A stretch of 5,202 nt of DNA from JANNOG01 sp050329835 (GTDB lineage Bacteria > Actinomycetota > Actinomycetes > Actinomycetales > JBBAYJ01), in NCBI GenBank assembly GCA_050329835.1, contig JBHJOJ010000128.1, forward strand, positions 1 to 5,202, in the 5' to 3' direction. Below are positions 1-5,202 of the stretch, piece after piece. Positions within the stretch are counted from its first letter, which is position 1. The number at the start of each line of letters is the position of its first letter. The notes beneath the pieces were generated by a model. The model had not been told where the DNA came from. It did not search any database and worked only from the letters and a program-made list of their open reading frames with translations. Made by a program: the position numbers and the translations under genes.

Positions 1-25
1 CGACCGCGCCCCGGGCCGGTCTCAC
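1..25 (-). CDS. Probable start of the partner permease gene (DppC-like), truncated by the window edge
   Basis: A GTG at 25-23 overlaps the DppB-type permease stop as GTGA and opens a frame to the window edge, reading M-R-P-A-R-G-A-V. A G-rich GGGGGA (37-32) lies six bases upstream as a possible ribosome binding site. DppB genes are nearly always followed by a DppC gene in Opp/Dpp/Nik operons, often with a four-base overlap, and an Arg-containing N-terminus fits. Only eight codons are visible, so the identity rests on context. Confidence 0.5.
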
Positions 26-92
26 CGGGGGTCCCCCACCGTCCGCTCGCCCGCCGCCCGGCGGGGGCCGGGGACGGCGCCCGGTGAGACCG
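17..92 (-). repeat. Perfect 13-bp inverted repeat enclosing the downstream gene's start
   Basis: CGGTCTCACCGGG at 17-29 is the exact reverse complement of CCCGGTGAGACCG at 80-92, with 50 bases between the arms. In the minus-strand transcript the second arm contains the dppB stop (24-22) and the overlapping GTG start (25-23). The candidate ribosome binding site (37-32) lies in the loop. The repeat is directly visible. A role in translation control of the next gene is inference, and GC-rich DNA yields such repeats by chance more readily than average DNA. Confidence 0.5.
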
Positions 93-1005
93 CTGCGGCC
101 AGCAGGTCGGCGGCGAGCATCCCGGCGACCACGACCGCGGCCCCGAGCAGGGCGACGGCCTGCACCACCGGGGCGTCCCGGGCACCGACGGCGCTGACGA
201 GCAGCTCGCCGAGGCCGGCCATCCCGAAGATGACCTCGGCGAGGGCGGTCCCGGCCACCAGGCCACCGGTCACCACGGCGAGCACCCGGAGCGCCGTCGG
301 GGCGACGCCGGGCAGGACGTAGCGGAGGGCGACGGTGGCGGCCGGGACCCCCCGGACGACGGCGTCCCGGACGAACGGGCGGGCCGTGACGTCCTCCCAC
401 GCACCGCGCAGCAGCCCCGCGGCGAAGGCGGCCGAGGGCAGCGCCAGGGTGAGGACGGGCAGCACCAGCAGGTCGGGCCGCGCCCACGGTGACGTCCCGA
501 CGGGCAGCAGCGACACCGTGGGCACCAGGCCGAGCACACCCGCCAGCAGCACCGTGAGCAGGACCGCCACGACGACCTGAGGGACCGCCGCGGTGGCGGC
601 CGTGGCCGCCGTGACCACGGGCCGCAGGACCCCCGGGCCCTCCGCGGCGAGCCACGCGGCGCCCGCGGCCAGCGGGACGGCGAGGACCAGCGACGCCAGC
701 AGGAGAACGCCCGATACCGGCAGCCGCTCGGCGACCACGTCCGCCACCGGGCGGCCGGTGACGAGCGACTCCCCGAGGTCCCCGCGCCCCAGGCCACCGA
801 CCCAGTCGAGGTAGCGCTGCGGCAGCGGTCGGTCGAGGCCCGCCTCGGCCCGCAGGTCCGCCAGCTGCGCGGGGTCCACCCGCCCACCGCTGCGGATCTC
901 GACCGCATCACCCGGCAGGGCGGCCGCCGCCATGAAGATCACGAGTGAGGCGGCGGCCAGCAGCACCACCGCCCGCACCACGGCGGCGAGCAGCCCGACC
1001 GGCAC
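22..1005 (-). CDS. ABC transporter permease, DppB/OppB type
   Basis: This is an inner-membrane permease of a peptide/nickel-class importer, 327 residues from the chosen GTG. TM1 spans about residues 5-27 and ends in ALPGD (29-33). A typical extracytoplasmic stretch follows with LDRPLPQRYLDW (57-68), RGDLGESL (74-81) and AERLP (92-96). Further segments lie near 98-121, 130-154, 179-199, 241-258 and 280-306. The cytoplasmic EAA-type loop, which contacts the ATPase, is at 213-233 (RDAVVRGV...YVLPG). The FGMAGLGELL and ARDAPVVQ motifs (260-269, 275-282) are classic for DppB. The GTG at 1005-1003 sits one base after the binding-protein TGA and just before TM1. An in-frame ATG at 1104 would add 33 hydrophilic Pro/Ser-rich residues and overlap the binding protein by almost 100 bases, so it was not chosen. 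No good ribosome binding site is seen, so translation is probably coupled to the upstream gene. It should pair with a DppC partner downstream. Confidence 0.93.
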   Translation of the reverse strand: MPVGLLAAVVRAVVLLAAASLVIFMAAAALPGDAVEIRSGGRVDPAQLADLRAEAGLDRPLPQRYLDWVGGLGRGDLGESLVTGRPVADVVAERLPVSGVLLLASLVLAVPLAAGAAWLAAEGPGVLRPVVTAATAATAAVPQVVVAVLLTVLLAGVLGLVPTVSLLPVGTSPWARPDLLVLPVLTLALPSAAFAAGLLRGAWEDVTARPFVRDAVVRGVPAATVALRYVLPGVAPTALRVLAVVTGGLVAGTALAEVIFGMAGLGELLVSAVGARDAPVVQAVALLGAAVVVAGMLAADLLAAAVSPGAVPGPRRAAGERTVGDPR

Positions 1006-1006
1006 C

Positions 1007-2563
1007 TCAGCCGACCCGTTGCACCTGGTCGACGAACCCGGAGGCGAACCCGATGCCCTCGGGCACCCCGGTGACGCCGGGGGCCGCGAGGTCGAGCCGG
1101 TCACTCAGCGCCCACACCGCGTATCCGCCCTCGTCGCGCAGCCGGGTCTGCAGATCAGCGAGCAGGGCGCGGCGGGTCTCGGCGTCCGGCTCGGCGAGCG
1201 CGGCGTCGAGGTCGGCAGACCACTGCGGGTCGTCCCACGCGGTCTCGTTGGTCGGCGACCCGGGAGTGAGGGCGACCCGGACGACGTCGAGGAACGGGAT
1301 CCCGCCGAGGTAGGAGACGTAGAACGGCTCCTGGGCGTAGACGTCGACGAAGTACGTGTCCGGCGGCGCCAGCTCCACCTGCGCCCGGATCCCGATCTCC
1401 GCCACCTGCTGGGCGACGAGCGTGGCCGCGGTGTCCATCCCGGGGAAGGCCGTCGTCGAGTGCAGCGTGACGTCGACACCGTCGGTGAGTCCGGCCTCGG
1501 CCATCAGGCGGCGCGCCTCGTCGACATCGCGCTGGCGCTGCTCGAGGTCGGCGGGGCTCGACGGGTCCTGTGGTGTCAGCAGGTCGTTGCCGACGTCGCC
1601 GTAGCCGAGGAAGACCGTGTCGAGCAGCTGCTCGCGGTCCAGCACGAGCCGCACCGCCTGCCGCACCCGGGGGTCGTCGAACGGCGGCGTGTCGGTGCGC
1701 ATGACGAGCGGGTACAGCGTCGCGCCCGGCCGGGACACCACCTGGATCCCGTCGTCGGTCAGTCCCTCGGCCGCCGCCGGCGGGACCGCGCCGGCCAGGT
1801 CGGCCTGGCCCGACAGCACTGCCTCGGCGCGGGCCTGCGGATCGGGGATCGCGGTCACCTCGATCCGCTCGCTCGGCGGGGTGGGCCCCCACCAGCCGTC
1901 GTGGCGCTCGAAGACGGCCGTCTGGGCGTCCCCGTCCCCGGGGACGAACGGCCCCGAGCCGGGGACGGGCGCGGTGAAGTCGGCAGAGCCCTCCGGGACG
2001 ACGAAGGTCGCGCCCTCGAGGGCGGTTCCGACCTCGGCGTAGGGCTGGAGGGTGACCAGTTCGAGGGTGGTGTCGTCGACGACGCTGGACGCCTCGAGGT
2101 CGAACATCCGGAGGCGACCGAAGTTCTCCGCCGCCTTCTCCCCCATCCGGCGCAGTGAGAACAAGGCGTCCGCCGCGGTGACGGGGGACCCGTCGGAGAA
2201 GACCGCGTCGTCGCGCAGGGTCACCGTCCACCGGGTGAGCGTCTCGTCCGGCTCCCACGACACCGCCAGCCGGGGCTGGGTCTCGCCGTCCGGTCCCGGC
2301 ACCGTCAGCGGGTCGTAGGTCAGGGCCATGCGGACGACGTCGCTCTCGCCCGGCAGCAGGCCGTGCGGATCGTTCGTCGCCACCGTGGGCGAGCCCTGGG
2401 CGGCGTAGCGGAAGGTCTGGGCGACCTCACCGGCAGGGGCGGTGCCGGTGCCGGCGGCCGGCGAGGCCCCCGGGGACTGCGCGGAGCCGGGGTCGCCGGC
2501 CGAGCAGGCGGCGAGGAGGGTCGTCGCCAGGGCGGCGGCCAGCAGGGCGGGTCGGGTTCGCAT
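1007..2563 (-). CDS. Lipoprotein solute-binding protein of a peptide/nickel-type ABC importer (SBP_bac_5, DppA/OppA/NikA-like)
   Basis: This 518-residue protein is the extracellular, lipid-anchored substrate receptor of an ABC importer. A short signal peptide (RTR, then a hydrophobic core) ends in the lipobox LLAAC, so Cys20 should be lipidated. A Ser/Ala/Gly/Pro/Thr tether follows to about residue 46. The mature part shows family-5 landmarks: the TRWTVTLRDDAVFSDGSPV region (110-128), GSGPF (202-206) before ERHDGWWG (219-226), and PPFDDPRVRQAV (293-304) followed by LDREQLL. Length is normal for the family. The ligand cannot be read from the sequence; family members bind peptides, nickel chelates, opine-type metallophores and sugars. 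The start is the ATG at 2563-2561, preceded by GGAAGG with a 5-base gap. The gene lies 50 bases after the NRPS stop and 1 base before the permease start, so it belongs to the same operon. A metallophore or peptide ligand made by the neighbouring synthetase is an inference. Confidence 0.93.
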   Translation of the reverse strand: MRTRPALLAAALATTLLAACSAGDPGSAQSPGASPAAGTGTAPAGEVAQTFRYAAQGSPTVATNDPHGLLPGESDVVRMALTYDPLTVPGPDGETQPRLAVSWEPDETLTRWTVTLRDDAVFSDGSPVTAADALFSLRRMGEKAAENFGRLRMFDLEASSVVDDTTLELVTLQPYAEVGTALEGATFVVPEGSADFTAPVPGSGPFVPGDGDAQTAVFERHDGWWGPTPPSERIEVTAIPDPQARAEAVLSGQADLAGAVPPAAAEGLTDDGIQVVSRPGATLYPLVMRTDTPPFDDPRVRQAVRLVLDREQLLDTVFLGYGDVGNDLLTPQDPSSPADLEQRQRDVDEARRLMAEAGLTDGVDVTLHSTTAFPGMDTAATLVAQQVAEIGIRAQVELAPPDTYFVDVYAQEPFYVSYLGGIPFLDVVRVALTPGSPTNETAWDDPQWSADLDAALAEPDAETRRALLADLQTRLRDEGGYAVWALSDRLDLAAPGVTGVPEGIGFASGFVDQVQRVG

Positions 2564-2568
2564 CGGTG

Positions 2569-2574
2569 CCTTCC
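2569..2574 (-). promoter_or_regulatory. Ribosome binding site of the solute-binding protein gene
   Basis: The minus strand reads GGAAGG, then five bases (CACCG), then the ATG at 2563-2561. This supports the chosen start, which also gives a well-formed lipoprotein signal peptide. Confidence 0.65.
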
Positions 2575-2613
2575 GTGAGGAGTGGTGGTGGGCCGGCGGG
2601 AGCCGGTGGGCCG

Positions 2614-5202
2614 TCAGGTGACGTGCGGCGCCAGGGCGGCGTCGAGGAGGCCGGCCACGACCGGCAGGGCCGGCGGGTGCAGCAGGCCGTAGTGGTGGGT
2701 GTCGACCCCGACGACCCGCAGCCCCCCCGCGAGGTGGCGGCCCCAGCCGAGGTCGGCGAGCCGGTCGACCGGGGTGTCGTCGACGCCCATCCCGATGCCG
2801 GAGTTGCGGGGCGAGGGGCGGTCGGCGCGGACGAGCAGGGTCTGCACCCGGTCGTCGGCGAGGCGTCCGGGCTCGTGGTCGGCCAGCGCCCGCAGGTGCC
2901 GCGCGAACACGGCGAGCCGGTCGCCGGCGTCCTCACCGCGCCCGAGCAGCCGGTGGGTGCGCAGGCGCTCGGCGACTGCCACGGCCCGCGCCTCGGGCGG
3001 GGCCTGCGCCACCGCGGTCGCGTCGAGGTCGATCCCGAGGAAGGCCTCGAGGGCGTGCAGGTGACGCATCGTCACCCCGAGAGCCACGTCCTCGGCGGTG
3101 TCCCCCGGGACGGCGCGGATGTAGGTGGGGTCGTTGGAGTCCAGCATGACGAGCAGCGCGACGCGCTCGCCTGCCTCGTGCAGCTGGCGCGCCATCTCCT
3201 GCCCGACCGTGCCGCCCATCGACCAGCCGCCGAGCAGCCACGGCTCCCGCCCACCGGAGCGGGCCATGGCCCGCAGGTACTGGGCGGCGATCCCCGGGAC
3301 CGACTCCGGTCCCGGACCGCTCACCCCGGCGAGCTCGGGGTCGGTGACCCCCACGACGTCGACCCGTCCGTCCAGCAGGCGGGAGAGCTCGGCATAGCAC
3401 AGCACGTCCCCGCCGGACGGGTGGGCGAGGTACAGCGTCGGTCGCCCGCCACCCCGTCCCCCCCGCAGCGCGAGGACGACGTCGGCGGGGTCGGGGTCCT
3501 CGGGCGGGGCATCGGCGGGCGCCGGATCGGCGGGCGCGGGCGCCGGATCGGCGGGCGGGGCATCGGCTGGCGGGGTGGGTTGCTCGCCCCCCGCCCCCCA
3601 CGCGGCGTCGTCGCGCGCGAGTGCCCGGACCCGGGCGGCGTGGTCGGCGACGGCGGCGTCGAGGGCGTCGTCCGGCAGCGCGCCGACGAGGGAGTCCCAC
3701 TGCAGGCGGAGCTCGCCGCGATGCTCGAGGACCTGGTGGTCCAGCCACGTCTGGGGGGTCTGGGCGACGGCGTGAACCTGCTCGCCGGCCCACTCCAGCG
3801 CCGCGGTGTCCTCGACCATGTCGTGGACCCCGAGGGCCCCGGTGAACACGACGGGGACCGAGCGCAGCTCGCCGGTCCGGGCCGCCTGCTCGGCCAGCAG
3901 CTCCAGGGCCGAGTACTCGCGGTGGTCGAGATCGGCGAAGAGGCGTTCCTGGGTGGCCGCGGCACGCGCGGCGAACGACTCGGGGGCCTGCGGGAGCACC
4001 TCGTGGAGGACGAGGGACGTGAAGTCGCCGACCACCCGGTTGACGGCCGGGTCGACGGGCGGGCGGTCGAACAGCGTGAGGGTGACCGCGAACCCCCGCG
4101 ACCCGGCCCAGTCCGCGAGGACGTCGGTGTACACCGTGAGCAGGGCCGCGGTGGGTGTCACCCGGTGCCGGGCGGCCGCGCCCAGGAACTCCGCCCACTC
4201 GGCGGCGGCGATGCGGACCGTGCGCCGCACGAAGCGGGGCGGCCCGTCGGGCTCGGCGACGGGCAGCGCGGGCGGGCCGGGCACGGTGTCGAACCGGGAC
4301 CGCCAGTAGCCTGCCGCGCGCTGACCGGCCGGTCCATGGCGACGGGCCTCGAGGGCGGCGGCGCAGACCGCGGGGTGCGGGCCGGGTCCCGGCAGGTCGC
4401 GGCCCTCGTAGTGGGCCCGGAGCTCGGCCTCGACGATCCACCAGCTGGCGGCGTCGCAGACCAGGACGTCGACCCCGAGGAGCAGCCGTGTCCGCCCGCC
4501 CGGCAGCAGGGCCGCCTGGACCTGGATCAGCGGCCAGCGGTCGGACGGCCCCGGCCGGGTCGTCATCCGCTCCCGCAGCGACGCCAGCCGGGCCTCGCGC
4601 GCGGCGTCGTCGCGACCGGTGAGGTCGTGCCGGCGGATCCGGTACCACGGGACGGTCGTCAGCTCGCGGAAGCGACCGGTCGCGGTGGTGACCGAGCGCA
4701 GCAGCGGGTGCCGGGCGACGACGGCGTTCCACGCCTGCTCGAACCGGTCGAGGTCGAGGTCCGGGCTGTCGTACTCGAGGTAGAAGTGGCACGGCACGCG
4801 CCCCCATCGGTACCCGCCGTCGCGTCCCACCCAGTAGGCGTGCTGGACCCGGGTCATGGCGAAGGTGCCCTCCTCGTCGAAGGCGGGCACCTGCGGGTCC
4901 GGCTCGGCGCCGGGGGCCGGGCCGGACCCCGGCGTCGCCGACCCCTCGCCGCCGCCGGCGGCGGCGATCCGGGCGGCGAGCTGCGCGACGGTGGGCGCCG
5001 CCAGCAGGTCCCGCAGGCTGAGCCGCACCCCGAGCCGGTCATGACAGGCGGCCAGCATCCGCGTGCCGAGCAACGAGTGACCGCCCAGGGCGAAGAAGTC
5101 GGCGTCCGCCTCGACCGCCGGGAGCGCGAACAGCTCGCCCCAGATCTCCGCCAGCGTGCGCTGCACCGGGTCCTGCTCCGGGTCCCCGGCCGCCGGGTCC
5201 CC
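2614..5202 (-). CDS. NRPS C-terminal part: PCP - heterocyclization (Cy) - thioesterase (5' end outside window)
   Basis: This is the C-terminal part of a cytoplasmic assembly-line synthetase for a ring-containing peptide. Residues are counted from the GTG at 5166-5164. Residues 1-70 are a PCP with the LGGHS phosphopantetheine site (Ser31). Residues 99-517 are a Cy domain, which condenses a Cys, Ser or Thr and cyclodehydrates it to thiazoline or oxazoline. Residues 518-573 are a Pro/Ala linker. Residues 574-848 are a TE with GWSMG (Ser649), Asp676 and His825. No adenylation domain or PCP lies between Cy and TE, which is unusual. The frame stays open to 5202, and the codons before the GTG give an acidic Pro/Asp/Ala stretch like an interdomain linker, so the gene probably continues upstream. 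A weak AGGA four bases before that GTG means a freestanding PCP-Cy-TE protein cannot be excluded. The stop is TGA at 2616-2614. The binding-protein gene begins 50 bases downstream, so the two are probably cotranscribed. Confidence 0.93.
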   Translation of the reverse strand, partial: GDPAAGDPEQDPVQRTLAEIWGELFALPAVEADADFFALGGHSLLGTRMLAACHDRLGVRLSLRDLLAAPTVAQLAARIAAAGGGEGSATPGSGPAPGAEPDPQVPAFDEEGTFAMTRVQHAYWVGRDGGYRWGRVPCHFYLEYDSPDLDLDRFEQAWNAVVARHPLLRSVTTATGRFRELTTVPWYRIRRHDLTGRDDAAREARLASLRERMTTRPGPSDRWPLIQVQAALLPGGRTRLLLGVDVLVCDAASWWIVEAELRAHYEGRDLPGPGPHPAVCAAALEARRHGPAGQRAAGYWRSRFDTVPGPPALPVAEPDGPPRFVRRTVRIAAAEWAEFLGAAARHRVTPTAALLTVYTDVLADWAGSRGFAVTLTLFDRPPVDPAVNRVVGDFTSLVLHEVLPQAPESFAARAAATQERLFADLDHREYSALELLAEQAARTGELRSVPVVFTGALGVHDMVEDTAALEWAGEQVHAVAQTPQTWLDHQVLEHRGELRLQWDSLVGALPDDALDAAVADHAARVRALARDDAAWGAGGEQPTPPADAPPADPAPAPADPAPADAPPEDPDPADVVLALRGGRGGGRPTLYLAHPSGGDVLCYAELSRLLDGRVDVVGVTDPELAGVSGPGPESVPGIAAQYLRAMARSGGREPWLLGGWSMGGTVGQEMARQLHEAGERVALLVMLDSNDPTYIRAVPGDTAEDVALGVTMRHLHALEAFLGIDLDATAVAQAPPEARAVAVAERLRTHRLLGRGEDAGDRLAVFARHLRALADHEPGRLADDRVQTLLVRADRPSPRNSGIGMGVDDTPVDRLADLGWGRHLAGGLRVVGVDTHHYGLLHPPALPVVAGLLDAALAPHVT
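2623..3447 (-). other. Type I thioesterase (TE) domain, alpha/beta hydrolase
   Basis: Residues 574-848 start with the usual TE entry strand and the HPSGGDVLCY loop (582-591). The nucleophile elbow GWSMGG places Ser649 at codon 3222-3220. Asp676 in VMLDS follows 27 residues later, the same spacing as the Ser/Asp pair of the surfactin TE as I recall it. His825 in DTHHYGLL completes the triad. The domain should release the product by hydrolysis or macrocyclization; the sequence does not say which. Its covalent position, right after a Cy domain and without its own carrier protein, is the odd point. Confidence 0.92.
3505..3575 (-). repeat. 21-bp tandem repeat coding the Pro/Ala/Asp linker
   Basis: Two perfect in-frame 21-bp units (3535-3555 and 3514-3534) each encode PADPAPA (residues 538-544 and 545-551). 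The exact identity reaches 22 bases, 3515-3536 against 3536-3557. Degenerate partial units flank them: GCATCGGCGGGC at 3509-3520 and GCATCGGCTGGC at 3560-3571. The resulting low-complexity segment is probably a flexible, unstructured tether between the Cy and TE domains. The in-frame 21-bp period suggests growth by slippage or unequal recombination. Confidence 0.9.
3616..4872 (-). other. Heterocyclization (Cy) condensation domain
   Basis: The domain shows the Cy rather than ordinary C signature motifs in order. Cy1 is the VQHAYWVGR stretch (residues 107-115) and Cy2 is RHPLL (152-156). Cy3 is DVLVCDAAS (233-241), the DxxxxD form that replaces the HHxxxDG of normal C domains. Cy4-like PALPVAEP is at 299-306, Cy5 TPTAALL at 337-343, and Cy6 GDFTSL at 380-385. 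Cy7 is PVVFTG (438-443). Cy8 is QTPQTWLD (469-476), followed by WD at 490-491. Thr442 and Asp476 correspond, from memory of Cy structural work, to the Thr/Asp pair needed for cyclodehydration. All key residues are present, so the domain looks catalytically competent. The motifs do not tell whether Cys, Ser or Thr is used. Confidence 0.95.
4957..5202 (-). other. Peptidyl carrier protein (PCP) domain of the NRPS
   Basis: Residues 1-70 match a thiolation domain. Helix 1 contains LAEIWGELF, then comes an acidic loop and the motif FFALGGHSLL, whose Ser31 (codon 5076-5074) would carry the phosphopantetheine arm. The GGHS form is typical of amino-acyl/peptidyl carriers and unlike the GLDS form common in aryl carrier proteins. 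This suggests a loaded amino acid or peptide rather than a directly loaded salicylate-type starter. An adenylation domain would normally precede it, but that lies outside the window. Confidence 0.9.

Noticed and set aside
107..1104. Frameshift or truncation in the permease
   Set aside because: All expected DppB motifs and six membrane segments occur in one frame at normal length, so the gene appears intact.
1933..1946. 14-bp perfect palindrome CGTCCCCGGGGACG as an operator candidate
   Set aside because: It lies deep inside the binding-protein coding region, uses only common Pro/Gly/Asp codons, and such GC palindromes are expected by chance at this base composition.
932..2158. Long plus-strand open frame (408 codons) antisense to the binding-protein gene
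   Set aside because: It is a GC-rich shadow frame. Its translation is Arg/Gly/Asp-rich with no domain, and the opposite strand encodes a clear SBP_bac_5 protein throughout.
2593..2606. Possible terminator hairpin after the NRPS stop (CCGGC-GGGA-GCCGG)
   Set aside because: The stem is only five base pairs and no T-run follows on the transcript. A weak RNA stem is possible, but not a convincing intrinsic terminator, and gene spacing favours read-through.
2564..2613. Separate promoter for the transporter genes in the NRPS/binding-protein gap
   Set aside because: The gap is only 50 bases, is GC-rich, and shows no recognisable -35/-10 pair. A promoter inside the NRPS coding end cannot be excluded.
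2933..4807. Long minus-strand open frame (624 codons) overlapping the NRPS
   Set aside because: Its translation is Arg/Pro/Ala-rich and low in complexity, typical of an out-of-frame reading of high-GC coding DNA. The NRPS frame shows all Cy and TE motifs across the same bases.

Overview
The window is very GC-rich (roughly three quarters G+C by eye), with strong G/C bias at third codon positions, GTG starts, a lipoprotein signal and tightly packed genes. This fits an actinomycete. The genus cannot be named from the sequence. No rRNA, tRNA, CRISPR array or mobile element is visible.

All real genes lie on the minus strand and read as one operon, from high to low coordinates. (1) 5202-2614 is the 3' part of a non-ribosomal peptide synthetase (NRPS). 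Its domains run: peptidyl carrier protein (PCP), heterocyclization (Cy) domain, Pro/Ala-rich linker, thioesterase (TE). Its frame is open at the window edge. (2) 2563-1007 is a lipoprotein solute-binding protein of the peptide/nickel family (SBP_bac_5, DppA/OppA/NikA-like). (3) 1005-22 is a DppB/OppB-type permease that starts at a GTG one base after the binding-protein stop. (4) A GTG at 25-23, overlapping the permease stop as GTGA, probably starts the partner DppC-type permease, which runs off the window. The only intergenic gap is 51 bases or fewer, so no stretch over 300 bases lacks a gene.

Biologically, this looks like the end of a biosynthetic gene cluster coupled to an uptake system. 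The Cy domain carries the full Cy motif set, so the peptide should receive a thiazoline or oxazoline ring, a common feature of metal-chelating siderophores and metallophores. The adjacent ABC importer is of the oligopeptide/nickel type rather than the usual ferric-siderophore type. A reasonable but unproven inference is that the operon makes a ring-bearing chelator or peptide and takes it back up.

The most unusual point is the synthetase's domain order. The Cy domain is followed directly by a TE, with no adenylation domain or carrier protein between them. Their place is taken by about 55 residues of low-complexity linker containing a perfect 21-bp tandem duplication. A second unexplained feature is a perfect 13-bp inverted repeat (17-29 / 80-92) whose downstream arm contains the start codon of the next gene.
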